64,000 bases of DNA from NCBI RefSeq assembly GCF_025822605.1, contig NZ_JACKTY010000014.1, forward strand, positions 112 to 64,111, in the 5' to 3' direction. The notes beneath the pieces are model-generated. The model worked only from the letters and a program-made list of their open reading frames with translations, was not told the DNA's origin and did no database searches. The position numbers and the translations under genes are program-made. This document shows positions 18,436-27,595 of this stretch, piece after piece. Source of the stretch: Mycolicibacterium komossense. Its GTDB lineage: Bacteria; Actinomycetota; Actinomycetes; Mycobacteriales; Mycobacteriaceae. The first letter of the stretch is position 1, and every line of letters starts with the position of its first letter.

Positions 18436-19398
18436 ATGACTACACCGGATACTTCGACACTGCTCACGCAGCTGCGTACGGTTCTCGATCTGACCCACAC
18501 CGAGATCCAGATCGCCGAGACCCGCGTCGCCCAGGCGCGGACCGACGCAGTACGCGACGAACTGAGCCAGAACGCCGAAAACGGTCGTGAGCGGGCTGCG
18601 GCCATCGAGTCCGCCATTCGGGACCTCGGTGGATTCCCCGACGTCATCGGCCCGATCCTGGGTCGCGCCGCGGCCGCGGTCAAAGCGCTCACCGAGCAGG
18701 CCGAACCGTTCGACGAGGCACTCCTGGGTGATCTCGCCCTGGAGGATCAGCTCGTCGACCGTGCTCGCTACATCAAGGCACTTGCCGTGGCGGCCAAGCA
18801 GCCGGAGGTGGAAAGGCTGGCCGAACGGCTCATCACGGCGCACTCCGCGACTGTGACATGGCTGACCACCGTGTTGGCCGAGGATGCGCTCGGCGGTCCG
18901 GCCGCCTTGCGGCGGACGCCACTGCAGGCTGTGGCCGGAGTGGCGGTCAAGCTGGCCAATCTGCCACTGAACTGGTCAGCTCGCGGTGTCGACCACGCCT
19001 TTGAGCTGCTGCGCACTGCGCGACCAGCCGTCGAGGACGTCGTCAACCGCGGCGCGCACGCCGGTGAGATCGCGGGCAAGGCGCTGGCCGCATCGCGCGA
19101 CGGTGCACTGGCCGGCGCGGAGAAAGTCATCCGCCGCGAAGGCGCCACCGATGCAGCCGATGCCTTGCATCAGGCGCGCGCGGCCACCGGTGTTCTCGAT
19201 TCCGAAGAGCTCCCCATCGAGGGCTTCGATGAGCTCAACGTGACCGAGGCCGTTGCCGCGGTCAAGGACCTGACGGATTCGTCCGATATCCGGGCGATCG
19301 TGGCTTATGAGGAGGCGAACAAGAACCGTGCCCGCGTGGTGTCTGCCGCTCAGACCCGCGTCGCGGCCATCGCTGCGGAGGTGGTCGGCATCAGCTGA
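18436..19398 (+). CDS. Ferritin-like domain-containing protein
   Basis: This 320-residue soluble helical protein has an N-terminal ferritin-like four-helix region (residues ~8-150: LRTVLDLTHTEIQIAETRVAQ, DELSQNAENGRERAAAIESAIRDLGG, ALLGDLALEDQLVDRARYIKALAV), followed by an Ala-rich helical C-terminal half (GEIAGKALAASRDGALAGAEKVI). Proteins of this type are common in mycobacteria and may store iron or respond to stress; no enzyme activity is established. ATG 18436 is chosen because GAAAGG lies about 9 nt upstream; a longer reading frame from 18268 lacks a ribosome site. A strong hairpin follows at 19441-19470. Confidence 0.75.
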   Translation: MTTPDTSTLLTQLRTVLDLTHTEIQIAETRVAQARTDAVRDELSQNAENGRERAAAIESAIRDLGGFPDVIGPILGRAAAAVKALTEQAEPFDEALLGDLALEDQLVDRARYIKALAVAAKQPEVERLAERLITAHSATVTWLTTVLAEDALGGPAALRRTPLQAVAGVAVKLANLPLNWSARGVDHAFELLRTARPAVEDVVNRGAHAGEIAGKALAASRDGALAGAEKVIRREGATDAADALHQARAATGVLDSEELPIEGFDELNVTEAVAAVKDLTDSSDIRAIVAYEEANKNRARVVSAAQTRVAAIAAEVVGIS

Positions 19399-19991
19399 CG
19401 CGTGAAGGGCCGACCACTGTCGTCAGCAAACTGCCAATCGAACGCCCCCGCCGAGGGCCGCGGGGGCGTTCTGGCGTGTCTGGGAGGCCGGCGGCAACCG
19501 GGCCGGCCACGCCAGCAAAATGCCCTCCCAGTCAATTCGACACGCCTTCCCCGCGGGCGTCGAATGGCGGCCGCGATGGGGCTCGGCTAATTCACGAATT
19601 CGTTAATAACGGCACCGATCCAATGATCTGACAATGACTCGATTGCGAAAAAGACGGTCGCATTACCGGCGCAGTCCTGATATTTGACTATGCAAGGTCT
19701 TACTGAAGGCGCTGCGACGCGCATGGGACACCATTTGTGATGAAAAATATTGTCCTTCACGCCTGTCCGCAAGCAACCAAGATTGGCTGGTGGGTCGGGT
19801 AATTTGGCACATTATATTCAAATCAGCGATCACTGCCATTGCCAACTGGGTGCTTTTGATCCGAACGATCCCGAACTGGCAAAAGACTGTGGACTCTCTG
19901 GAAAGTTGCGGGTTCAGACACTTTTTTCGGGGAAGAGTGCACTATGGACATTCACAAGCCGTTGTGAAATAAGCCGCGCAGGGGGAATGTG
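19399..19991. other. AT-rich non-coding region upstream of gntR
   Basis: After the hairpin, roughly 19580-19980 is clearly poorer in G+C than the rest of the window, with runs such as gaaaaatattg and acattatattc. Open frames here (for example 19790-19972, 60 codons) have no ribosome site and no high third-position GC, so I do not call them. TTGCCA (19839-19844) and TGGCAA (19877-19882) form a spaced inverted repeat. The region must contain the gntR promoter and may be laterally acquired or a long regulatory leader. Confidence 0.5.
19441..19470 (+). terminator. Strong GC hairpin terminator
   Basis: AACGCCCCCGC and GCGGGGGCGTT form a perfect 11-bp stem with an 8-nt loop, 43 bp after the ferritin-like gene stop. 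It lacks a U-tract, as many mycobacterial terminators do. Confidence 0.65.
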
Positions 19992-20684
19992 ATGCCAAAG
20001 ATCTATGGGGTCATGGAGAAGGACCTTGTCGTCATGCATATTCTCGGCGACGTGTTTAGCGGCAAGCTGCGGGCGGGCGATCGAATCGACCGTAACGAGT
20101 TGGCCAAGAATATGGGTCTCAGTCGCGTGCCGATTCAAGAGGCGATGGTCCAGCTCGAGCACGACGGTGTCATCGTCACCCGGTATCACCGCGGCGCTTT
20201 CGTGGAGCGATTCGACGAAGCGACCATCCGCGAACATCACGAGATCTACGGTCAGCTCAACGGCCTGGCAGCCGCGCGGGCAGCCGCCGACCTCAACTCC
20301 TCCATCGTGGAGCGACTCGACGAGGTCGTCGAAATGATGCGGTCGGCGACGGACGCGGGGTCCTTTCAGGAGGCGGTGGGGGAGTATCGACGAGTCATCT
20401 GCGACGCCTACGCGGGGCCACGCCTGTCCGCGCTGATCCGCACCACCCGCAGCTTCATCCCGCCGGATTTCTGGAGGGCGTATCTCGCGGTCCATGCCGA
20501 ATTCGTAGCGTCCTACGAGACCGAGACCGACGCGATCCGGCGCCATGATGTCGATGGTGCGCGCGTGGCCAATATGGATCGGTCGACGCTGCTTGCCACG
20601 ATCATGCTCGCCGAGCTCTCCCAGCGCGGAGTGATCAAAGTCAACGTATCGCTGGAGTCGGGCAGGCCGCTGGTCGCGCACTGA
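19992..20684 (+). CDS. GntR-family transcriptional regulator (FadR/FCD subfamily)
   Basis: This 230-residue regulator has an N-terminal winged-helix domain (GDVFSGKLRAGDRIDRNELAKNMGLSRVPIQEAMVQLEHDGVIV) and a C-terminal all-helical FCD ligand domain (residues ~75-210) with the metal/ligand-binding pattern ending HAEFVASYETETDAIRRHDVDGA. FCD regulators usually sense organic acids or acyl-CoAs. ATG 19992 follows a GGGGG run; the GTG immediately upstream (19989) is also possible. It converges on the class V aminotransferase with only 8 bp between the stops. Its target genes are not clear. Confidence 0.88.
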   Translation: MPKIYGVMEKDLVVMHILGDVFSGKLRAGDRIDRNELAKNMGLSRVPIQEAMVQLEHDGVIVTRYHRGAFVERFDEATIREHHEIYGQLNGLAAARAAADLNSSIVERLDEVVEMMRSATDAGSFQEAVGEYRRVICDAYAGPRLSALIRTTRSFIPPDFWRAYLAVHAEFVASYETETDAIRRHDVDGARVANMDRSTLLATIMLAELSQRGVIKVNVSLESGRPLVAH

Positions 20685-20692
20685 GCCGGGGC

Positions 20693-21832
20693 TCATCGGG
20701 ATCGGCTGCCCAGCACGGCTGCGAGCGTCTCGGTGAGCGCGTCGATGTCCGCCCTGTCGTTGTAGACATGGGTGGCGAGCCGGACGATGGACGACGTCGC
20801 GTTGTACCGTCCGGACCACACCCGGATGTCGGCGTCGAGCAGTCGCTGCTGAAGTGCCCCGATGTCGTTGTGCGGCAACAGGAAGGCGCGCATGCGTGGT
20901 GACAGTAAAGTGTCCCCGCCGGTCGGGACTGCGCCGATCTCCGGCAGCACTTCGGCCGCGTAGTCGGCTAGCTGTGTGCAATGGGCAACAGCGCCAACAG
21001 ACTTCCACTGACGCCAAAGTTCCAGTGCGGCCGGCACGGCCAGTCGTGCGGCGGGATCGAACGTTCCCGGCCAGCCGAAGCGGGTGGCAAGGTGGTGCTC
21101 GTCGACGGTGAGCGACGTCTCGGCCGGGCGCAACCCGGTAGCCACCGCCGCGCGCGCCCACAAAATGCCCACCGCGCGGGGAACCGGCAGCCACTTGTGC
21201 ACTGTGCCAAATGCAACGTCGACGTCTTGCCAAGCTCCCACGTCCACGTGGAACGGAGCGTGCGCGGCATCCACCACGACCGTCGCGCCCCGCTCGTGTC
21301 CCCAGCGGGCGAGGTCGTCGACCGGGAGCATCAGCGCGGCGGATGAGGTGATCGCGCTGAACTGCAGGACGGCCACCGAATCGCTGACCGCTCGCGACAG
21401 GTGATCAAGTAGTTCGGTACCGTCCGACACCGGCAGGGGAACCCCAACGACGAGCAGCCGGGCACCTGCCTCGTCGCACCGTCGCTGCCAGCCGCGGATG
21501 ACCGACGAATACTCGCAGTCGAGGATCACGACGGTGTCGCCGCGGGACAGGGGCAACGACCGTTGCACCGCTGCCGCCCCCGACGTGGAGCTTGACGTCA
21601 GCGCGCAGTTCGCCGCATCGGGCAGACCCAGTTCGGTCGCCACCAGTTCGGCGATCGACGCCAGACGCGCTTGCAGCGCGTCGCCGAGGTGAACGATCGG
21701 GTCGGTCTCCAGCTCACGTCGAAGAGCTGCGCAATAGTCGAGCATCGCCCGTGGTGCCAAACCGTACGACGCGTGGTTGAGCATCACGAGTTCCCGCGCC
21801 AGCGGGAACTCGTCACGCCAGGGCTGTCTCAT
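20693..21832 (-). CDS. Class V aminotransferase-fold PLP enzyme (isopenicillin N epimerase-like)
   Basis: This 379-residue cytoplasmic PLP enzyme of the class V fold has LNHASYGLAPRAML at the N-terminus, the aspartate region VVVDAAHAPFHVD and the PLP lysine Lys213 in FGTVHKWLP. The His next to the lysine is typical of the cysteine desulfurase/isopenicillin N epimerase group. It could act as a transaminase, lyase or racemase; the substrate is not determined. It is followed on the same strand by an NDP-forming acyl-CoA synthetase and an FAD oxidoreductase upstream, so it may be the last gene of module A's minus-strand unit. GTG and ATG alternatives exist, but ATG 21832 gives a normal N-terminus. 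Confidence 0.82.
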   Translation of the reverse strand: MRQPWRDEFPLARELVMLNHASYGLAPRAMLDYCAALRRELETDPIVHLGDALQARLASIAELVATELGLPDAANCALTSSSTSGAAAVQRSLPLSRGDTVVILDCEYSSVIRGWQRRCDEAGARLLVVGVPLPVSDGTELLDHLSRAVSDSVAVLQFSAITSSAALMLPVDDLARWGHERGATVVVDAAHAPFHVDVGAWQDVDVAFGTVHKWLPVPRAVGILWARAAVATGLRPAETSLTVDEHHLATRFGWPGTFDPAARLAVPAALELWRQWKSVGAVAHCTQLADYAAEVLPEIGAVPTGGDTLLSPRMRAFLLPHNDIGALQQRLLDADIRVWSGRYNATSSIVRLATHVYNDRADIDALTETLAAVLGSRSR

Positions 21833-21872
21833 GGGACCACCATGCCACCGCCGGGGCTCAGCGCGCGCCGGC

Positions 21873-23912
21873 TCAGATCACCAGTGCGTCGACCGCGACA
21901 ACACCTTCCGGCGACACGATCACCGGGTTGGCTTCGACGGCATCGACCGCCTCGCCGAGATCATCTGCCATCGCGGCGAATCCGACGATGACGTCGACCA
22001 GACCGTCAACATCGACGGCGCGGGAGCCGCGCCAGCCGTCGAGTAACGGCCGGATCCGTAGCCGATCCAACAGTTGACGAGCGTCACGAGATGCCAGCGG
22101 CGGGCAGGCGACAGCCCGGTCGGCGTGGAGTTCGACCAGCACACCACCGGCCGCGACGACGATCAGCGGGCCGAAGGCTGGGTCACGTACGAAACCGACG
22201 GAGATCTCGATGCCGTCGTCGGCCATCGTATCCACGCTGACGACCGGTCCCAGGGACTCGGCCATCGCTGCGTAGGCGATCGACAATGCCGCTTCATCGG
22301 CGATCCCCAACGCGACGCCGCCGACGTCGCTCTTGTGTTCGGCACCAAGTGTTTTCAGGGCCACGGGGTAGCCGATGGCATCCGCGGCCGATAATGCTTC
22401 TTCCAGGGAGTGTGCTGCCCGTGATTGCACGACGGGCACGCCGTAGCCGGCGAGTAATTCGAACGCCGGTACCGGGCCTGACGCCAACCGGTCGAGCCAA
22501 TGCCGCCGCCGCGGGGTCTCTGTTGCGTCGGTGGCAGGCGGCAACGGCAGCGGCCAAGACGCCAGGTGCCCCAGCGCGGCCAAGCCGCTACGGGTCCCCT
22601 CCAGGACGGGAATCCCGTTCTCGCGTAACACTCGTGCCACGTCACTATCGATCGCGGACGGTACCGAGGCGAGTACGGCCAGGGGGGCGACGGTGCTCTT
22701 GGCAGCATCGAGCACGGCATCGGCGTAATCGGTATCGCCGTCGTACTCGGTGACCAGGTCGACGGCGAGCGCGGTCACGGCGACGGCGGGGTCTTCGCTG
22801 ATGACCCGCAGGCAGGCACCGAACAGTGCTCTGGTGTCGGCGCCGGTGCCCCAGACATCGAGCGGATTGGTGGCCACCAGGCCCTCGTCGAGCAGATCGC
22901 CGAGCGCGGTGAGCGTGTCCTGAGCCAAGCCGGCGAAGGGCACGCCGAGGTCGTGTGCGAGATCAACGCACAAAGCCCGTTCGGCACCGGAATCATGCAC
23001 GGTGGCGATACCACCTCGGGCCACCGCGCGTCGCGGGGTGGCGAAAAGTTCGATGGTGTCGGTGAATTCGGTGAGGTCGGTGACTCGGATCGCGCCGGTG
23101 GAGGCGCAGAACGCCGCCCACCCGGCGGCGTCGCCGGCAAGAGCGCCGGAGTGAGCGGCCACCATCGAACGCCCCAGAGGTGAACCACCCACGGTCAGAA
23201 TCACCACGGGCACACCCTGGTCCGCGGCGCGGCGCAACGCGACGCGCAGCCGCGACGCGGCCCGAGGGGTTTCCAACAGCAGTGCGATCACTCGGGTGTC
23301 GGGGTCGTCCAGCGCATAGGACACGTAATCCGCGGTATCGGTGACCAGTTCCTGCCCGGACGACACCGCAAGACGGAAACCGAATCCGCGGTTGCAGCGC
23401 AGCAGGGTCGAGAACGCCGAGCCGGAGTGAGTGACCAGTGAAACACCGCCTACCGGAAGCGGATCGGGCTCCAGGTAGCCGAGTGCGCGCACGCCGAGCG
23501 CATTGTTGGCGAAGCCCATACAGCCGGCCCCGCAGACGGCCATCCCCGCCTCGGCGGCGATGGCCTGCACCGTCTCGCGCAGGCCGGCGGTGTGCGCGGA
23601 GCCGAACAGCACCGCCGAGCGGGCACCGATGGCGGCGGCCAGCCGCAACTGCTCGGCCAGCGCAGAATCGGGCACCCCGAGCAGTACCAGATCGGGGGAG
23701 TGGTCGAGCGCCGCCAACGACGGCAGGCACTGCTGGGAGCCGACCATGTCATAGCGCGGATTCACCAGATGCGTCTGCGCTGAACCGCGCTGTGCTTCGA
23801 GCACCATCCGCGCGCCGAAGCTGTCAGGGCGGGCGCTGGCGCCCACTACGGCCACTGACCGGGCGCCGAGCATCGCGCCGACCGCTGCTGCCCGGCCGGC
23901 CACGTCGGTCAT
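21873..23912 (-). CDS. NDP-forming acyl-CoA synthetase (acetate--CoA ligase family)
   Basis: This 679-residue protein has the alpha and beta parts of an ADP-forming acyl-CoA synthetase fused in one chain. The N-terminal CoA-binding domain begins ARSVAVVGASARPDSFG; a central succinyl-CoA synthetase-like domain contains AAHSGALAGDAAGW, whose His matches the phospho-His loop. The C-terminal third is ATP-grasp-like (YGVPVVQSRAAHSLEEALSA, ALKTLGAEHKSDVGGVALG). Such enzymes join short or branched acids to CoA, or make ATP in reverse. The gene lies 17 bp after the FAD oxidoreductase stop on the same strand. In module A it could activate the acid left after amine oxidation. Confidence 0.87.
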   Translation of the reverse strand: MTDVAGRAAAVGAMLGARSVAVVGASARPDSFGARMVLEAQRGSAQTHLVNPRYDMVGSQQCLPSLAALDHSPDLVLLGVPDSALAEQLRLAAAIGARSAVLFGSAHTAGLRETVQAIAAEAGMAVCGAGCMGFANNALGVRALGYLEPDPLPVGGVSLVTHSGSAFSTLLRCNRGFGFRLAVSSGQELVTDTADYVSYALDDPDTRVIALLLETPRAASRLRVALRRAADQGVPVVILTVGGSPLGRSMVAAHSGALAGDAAGWAAFCASTGAIRVTDLTEFTDTIELFATPRRAVARGGIATVHDSGAERALCVDLAHDLGVPFAGLAQDTLTALGDLLDEGLVATNPLDVWGTGADTRALFGACLRVISEDPAVAVTALAVDLVTEYDGDTDYADAVLDAAKSTVAPLAVLASVPSAIDSDVARVLRENGIPVLEGTRSGLAALGHLASWPLPLPPATDATETPRRRHWLDRLASGPVPAFELLAGYGVPVVQSRAAHSLEEALSAADAIGYPVALKTLGAEHKSDVGGVALGIADEAALSIAYAAMAESLGPVVSVDTMADDGIEISVGFVRDPAFGPLIVVAAGGVLVELHADRAVACPPLASRDARQLLDRLRIRPLLDGWRGSRAVDVDGLVDVIVGFAAMADDLGEAVDAVEANPVIVSPEGVVAVDALVI

Positions 23913-23929
23913 CTGCTCTGGGAGGGCGC

Positions 23930-25573
23930 TCAGGAGCGCCTGCTCAGCACCGCGCGGAGGCGATTGTTGCTCCGCTTCTTGTCGGCCAGTGCAGCTTTGG
24001 CGGCCTGCCAGCCTGGAATGCCGCAGACGCCACCGCCGGCGTGGGTGGCCGAGCTACCGTTGTAGAGTCCGGCGACCGGGGTTCGGTAGTCAGCGAATCC
24101 GGGCGCGGGTCGCATGTGGAACAGCTGCTCCAGAGAAAGCTCACCGTGGAAGATGTTGCCACCGATGAGCCCGTACTCCTGCTCCATCTCGTGCGGACCG
24201 ACGATGTCGCGATGCAGGATCGAGGATTTGAAGCCCGGTGCCACCTGGTCGTAGAGCTCGATGAGCCGGTCGGTATAGGCGTCGAGCTCTTCCGCGTGCG
24301 GCTCTGCGGCCCATTCGGCGGGCACCCACTGCGTGAACAGCGACATGATGTGCGTGCCATCGGGATTGAGCGTCTTGTCCAGCGTGGTGGGGATGACGCC
24401 GTCGCTGAACGGCAGCAGGGCGGCTTTGCCGGTCCTGGCATCCTGGAAGGCGGCTTCGATGTACTCCATCGTCGGCGCCATCTCGACAGAGCCGGTGTGA
24501 TGTTCGGCCAGCCCGGAACTCGGATCGGCAGTGAAGTTCGGCAGCTCGCCGAGCGCGAGGTTGATCTTCACCACGCCGCTGCGGGTCTTCCAGTGCTCGA
24601 TATCGGCGACGAAATCATCCGGCAGCTCACTGCGCGGAATCTGGTCGAGGAAGGCCGTGCGGGGATGCAACGTGGTGACGACCAAGGGAGCGGTGATCTC
24701 TTCCCCGTTGTCGAGCACCACGCCCTGGACCTGCCCACCACGGACGAGAACCCGGGAAACCGCGGCCTTGGTGCGGATCTCGGCGCCGAAACTGCGGGCC
24801 GAACGGGCGATCGCCTCCGACACGCCGCCCATCCCGCCTTCGGGATAACCCCAGCTGCCGAGTTGACCGTCACCGACATCGCCGATCGAATGATGCGCCA
24901 TGACGTAGGCGGTACCTGGCTCGTAGGGGCCGGCCCAGGTTCCGATCACGCCGTTGACGGCGAGCGCACCTTTAATTTGGGGTGATTCGAACCAGTCGTC
25001 CAGTAGGTCGGCGATGCTCATCGTCAGCAATCGGGTGACGTCGGCGGTCATCCGGGTGGTGATGCCTTTCTGGCTCCATGCCAGCTTGGCCAGCTCGAAC
25101 AGATCGGCTGGTTTGTGCGAGCCGATATTGGGCGGGACCTGCGTCAGCAGTGGGCCCATCACCTCGGCGATCCCCTCGAGCCATTCGTTCCATTTCGGGA
25201 AGGCGTCGGCGTCCTTTTTTGAGAATCTGGCCAGCTGCTCGTGGGTCCGCGCGGGGTCGTCCTCGTAGATCGTCAGCGAGCCACCTTCGGGAAATGCCTG
25301 GTAGTAGGGCCCCATTGGATGCACCTTGTAGCCGTGGCGCTCCAGCTCGAGGTCGCGCACGATCGTCGGCGGCATCAGGCTCATCACGTAGGACAGCCGG
25401 GTCACCCGCAGATGCGGTGCGTCCTCCCAGGGTGATTCGGTGGTCGCCGCGCCGCCCAGGCTGGCGCGCGATTCGAGCACCACCGTCCTGGCCCCCGAGC
25501 GGGCGAGGTAGGCGGCCGAAACGAGACCGTTGTGTCCGCCACCGATGACGATCGCGTCGTAACCATTCGACAT
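23930..25573 (-). CDS. FAD-dependent oxidoreductase, phytoene desaturase (CrtI)-like
   Basis: This 547-residue flavoprotein begins with a dinucleotide fold, AIVIGGGHNGLVSAAYLARSG, followed by the GG-doublet region ASLGGAATTE. The C-terminal FAD segment PVAGLYNGSSATHAGGGVCGIPG is also conserved. It belongs to the phytoene dehydrogenase/amine oxidase clan, but the carotenoid genes crtB/crtE are absent, so it more likely oxidises another substrate, possibly an amine. The start is ATG 25573 (MSNGYDA), the normal beginning of the Rossmann strand. It is divergent from the tetR gene, and the shared promoter contains the TetR-type operator at 25612-25629. Confidence 0.87.
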   Translation of the reverse strand: MSNGYDAIVIGGGHNGLVSAAYLARSGARTVVLESRASLGGAATTESPWEDAPHLRVTRLSYVMSLMPPTIVRDLELERHGYKVHPMGPYYQAFPEGGSLTIYEDDPARTHEQLARFSKKDADAFPKWNEWLEGIAEVMGPLLTQVPPNIGSHKPADLFELAKLAWSQKGITTRMTADVTRLLTMSIADLLDDWFESPQIKGALAVNGVIGTWAGPYEPGTAYVMAHHSIGDVGDGQLGSWGYPEGGMGGVSEAIARSARSFGAEIRTKAAVSRVLVRGGQVQGVVLDNGEEITAPLVVTTLHPRTAFLDQIPRSELPDDFVADIEHWKTRSGVVKINLALGELPNFTADPSSGLAEHHTGSVEMAPTMEYIEAAFQDARTGKAALLPFSDGVIPTTLDKTLNPDGTHIMSLFTQWVPAEWAAEPHAEELDAYTDRLIELYDQVAPGFKSSILHRDIVGPHEMEQEYGLIGGNIFHGELSLEQLFHMRPAPGFADYRTPVAGLYNGSSATHAGGGVCGIPGWQAAKAALADKKRSNNRLRAVLSRRS

Positions 25574-25611
25574 CCGAGTCCAACTTTCCGTGCGCCCAGA
25601 GCGCACTTCCT

Positions 25612-25629
25612 GACTGACTGTTCAATCTA
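25612..25629. promoter_or_regulatory. TetR-type operator, site 1 (FAD oxidoreductase / tetR)
   Basis: GACTGACTGTTCAATCTA contains the imperfect inverted repeat ACTGA-N4-TCAAT. It matches site 2 (29032-29049) at 15 of 18 positions. It lies between two divergent genes, one of them a TetR regulator. Confidence 0.65.
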
Positions 25630-25644
25630 ACCAAGTGTTAGGAT
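25627..25644 (+). promoter_or_regulatory. Second inverted repeat and -10 box before tetR
   Basis: CTAAC (25627-25631) and GTTAG (25637-25641) form a 5-bp inverted repeat with a 5-nt spacer, directly after operator site 1. TAGGAT at 25639-25644 is a good -10 box for tetR; operator site 1 would cover its -35 region, consistent with autoregulation. Confidence 0.45.
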
Positions 25645-25692
25645 TCCGACAAGAGGCAGCGCTGCCACGCGATAGGGGAGACTGAGGGAACC

Positions 25693-26394
25693 ATGGCCGA
25701 ACCCGCACCCGCGACGGAGAACAACGAAGGCCGTCGCATCCAGATGCTGCGTGCTGCCGCCGAGCTGATCTGCGAGCGTGGTTTTTCCGAGACCAGAATC
25801 GCCGACGTGGCCAAGCGGGCCGGAGTCAGCTCCGCGCTGGTCATCTACTACTTCGGTACCCGTGACCGGCTGCTCGTCGACGCACTGCGCTACTCGGAAG
25901 AATCCTTCTACGAGGCCGGCGAGAAGATGTTGGCCGAGGTGCCATCCCTGCGGGAGCGGTTGTCACTCCTGATCCGCTGGACCTGTGTACCCGAAGGGCA
26001 GGGTGCGGACGAGATCCCCGGCGCCTGGGGGCTGTGGTTCGACTTGTGGGCGCAGGCATTTCGGCATGACGAGGTCAGGGCGGGTCGGATCGAACTGGAC
26101 GCGCGCTGGCGGCGCATGATCATCGACGCCTTGCGGGTGGCTGACTCCGCAGAGCTCGGTTCGGGAATCGACGCGAAAATGTTCGCCCTCGAATTCGCCG
26201 CGCTTCTGGACGGGCTGTCGATTCAGGTGGCGCTGGAGGATCCCGAGGTCGATTCCGAGGTGGCCTACCAGATAGCGATGCGCTTCGCCGAGCGTGAGCT
26301 CGACCTTGCGCCGGCGGAGAAACCCGCCCGCAAGTCCGCCAAGAAAGCCGGTACCTCCAAATCCGACAAGGTGTTAGCGCGCGGCAGGCGCTGA
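25693..26394 (+). CDS. TetR-family regulator (module A)
   Basis: This 233-residue TetR regulator has an N-terminal DNA-binding domain (RRIQMLRAAAELICERGFSETRIADVAKRAGVSSALVIYYFGTRDRLL) and a BetI-like ligand domain (RERLSLLIRWTC, GAWGLWFDLWAQAFRHDEVRAG). A Lys/Ala-rich tail (residues ~212-233) is unusual. A ribosome site GAGGGA precedes the ATG. It is divergent from the FAD oxidoreductase gene and its 3' end overlaps the convergent potA-like gene by 21 bp. It is the natural candidate to bind the GACTGA-N4-TCAnTCTA sites at 25612 and 29032. The ligand is inferred to be an amine or a metabolite of it. Confidence 0.9.
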   Translation: MAEPAPATENNEGRRIQMLRAAAELICERGFSETRIADVAKRAGVSSALVIYYFGTRDRLLVDALRYSEESFYEAGEKMLAEVPSLRERLSLLIRWTCVPEGQGADEIPGAWGLWFDLWAQAFRHDEVRAGRIELDARWRRMIIDALRVADSAELGSGIDAKMFALEFAALLDGLSIQVALEDPEVDSEVAYQIAMRFAERELDLAPAEKPARKSAKKAGTSKSDKVLARGRR

Positions 26395-27537
26395 AAGCCC
26401 GGTCTCGACGAGACTGTCGGCAACCGGATCGGTGATGACAGGAGTCGAGCTGCGGGTCAACACCCGGACGGCATCGACGGTGCAGAGACACTGCACCTGC
26501 GCGCCGGGCTGCTGGATCACCGATCGAGGGCCGGCGTGGTTGGGGACTTCGACGACCAAGGCCGTCGGCTGGCCCACATCGACGTGGACCTGCGTCGAGG
26601 AGCCGAGGTAGACCACCTCCGAGACCGTCCCGGCGATCACGTTGCAGCCTGGATCGATGGCATCGCCAGGGGTGAGCAGCGTGATCCGCTCCGGGCGGAT
26701 GACGATCGCAGCCGGGCCAGGTCCGCTGACACCGTTCACGGCCGCGTGCACCGTCGTCGACAGTGCCGTGCACACCGCAGAACCGGCCCTTGATTCGATC
26801 ACGTCGGCGTCAAAGATGTTGGCGGCGCCCAGGAATCCGGCCACATAGGTGGTGGCCGGCGCCGAGTAGATCTCTTCCGGCGGCCCGATCTGTTCGACAC
26901 GGCCGCCGGCCATCACGGCGATCTGGTCGCTCATGGTCAGCGCCTCTTCCTGATCGTGGGTCACGTAGACGAACGTGATCCCGACCTCGCGCTGGACCGC
27001 GCGCAGTTCCAGCTGTAGCTGCTTGCGCAGTTTGGCGTCGAGCGCTCCGAGTGGCTCGTCGAGCAGGAGCACCCGGGGCCGCAGGACCAATGCTCTGGCC
27101 AGGGCAACGCGCTGTTGCTGCCCGCCGGAGAGTTGACCGGGGCGGCGTTTGGCGAAATCGCTCATCCGGACCAGCTCGAGGGCCTCCCCGACGCGGCGTT
27201 TGGTCTCGTCCTTGGAGGTCTTGAGGTAGCGCAGCCCGAACGCGACGTTGTCGGCGACACTCATGAACGGGAACAGCGCGTACGTCTGGAAGACGGTGTT
27301 CACCGGCCGCTTGTGCGGCGGGTCGCCCGCGACGTCGCGGCCGTCCAACTCGATCCGCCCGGAATCCGGTTTCTCGAATCCGGCAATCATCCGCAGCGTG
27401 GTGGTCTTACCGCAGCCCGAGGCGCCCAGCAGTGAATAGAACTGCCCCCCAGGGATATCGAGGTCGATACCGGTTACGGCGGGCACCCCGTCGAAAGCCT
27501 TGGCCAGCTGGTGCAGCCGGATTGCGCCGCCGGTCAT
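26374..27537 (-). CDS. PotA-like ABC transporter ATP-binding protein (importer 1)
   Basis: This 387-residue ATPase of a spermidine/putrescine-type importer has Walker A (GASGCGKTT), Q-loop (VFQTYALFP), signature LSGGQQQR, Walker B (RVLLLDEPLGALD) and H-loop (VTHDQEEAL). A C-terminal TOBE domain follows (residues ~290-365). It should power uptake with the permeases at 30384 and 31286 and the binding protein at 29096. Those three are on the plus strand while this gene and the class III aminotransferase are on the minus strand, so importer 1 is split across a divergent promoter. The gene starts 58 bp after the aminotransferase stop. Confidence 0.92.
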   Translation of the reverse strand: MTGGAIRLHQLAKAFDGVPAVTGIDLDIPGGQFYSLLGASGCGKTTTLRMIAGFEKPDSGRIELDGRDVAGDPPHKRPVNTVFQTYALFPFMSVADNVAFGLRYLKTSKDETKRRVGEALELVRMSDFAKRRPGQLSGGQQQRVALARALVLRPRVLLLDEPLGALDAKLRKQLQLELRAVQREVGITFVYVTHDQEEALTMSDQIAVMAGGRVEQIGPPEEIYSAPATTYVAGFLGAANIFDADVIESRAGSAVCTALSTTVHAAVNGVSGPGPAAIVIRPERITLLTPGDAIDPGCNVIAGTVSEVVYLGSSTQVHVDVGQPTALVVEVPNHAGPRSVIQQPGAQVQCLCTVDAVRVLTRSSTPVITDPVADSLVETGLSAPAAR

Positions 27538-27595
27538 CAGAGGGCTCCGGCCGGGTTCGACACCGGGCCCGACGACAAGGCCGAACAGGGCGGGA

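Noticed and set aside
19790..19972. 60-codon frame in the AT-rich gap
   Set aside because: No ribosome site, low third-position GC and no recognisable family.
23930..25573. Carotenoid biosynthesis locus
   Set aside because: The protein is CrtI-like, but crtB, crtE and other carotenoid genes are absent and the context is amine metabolism.
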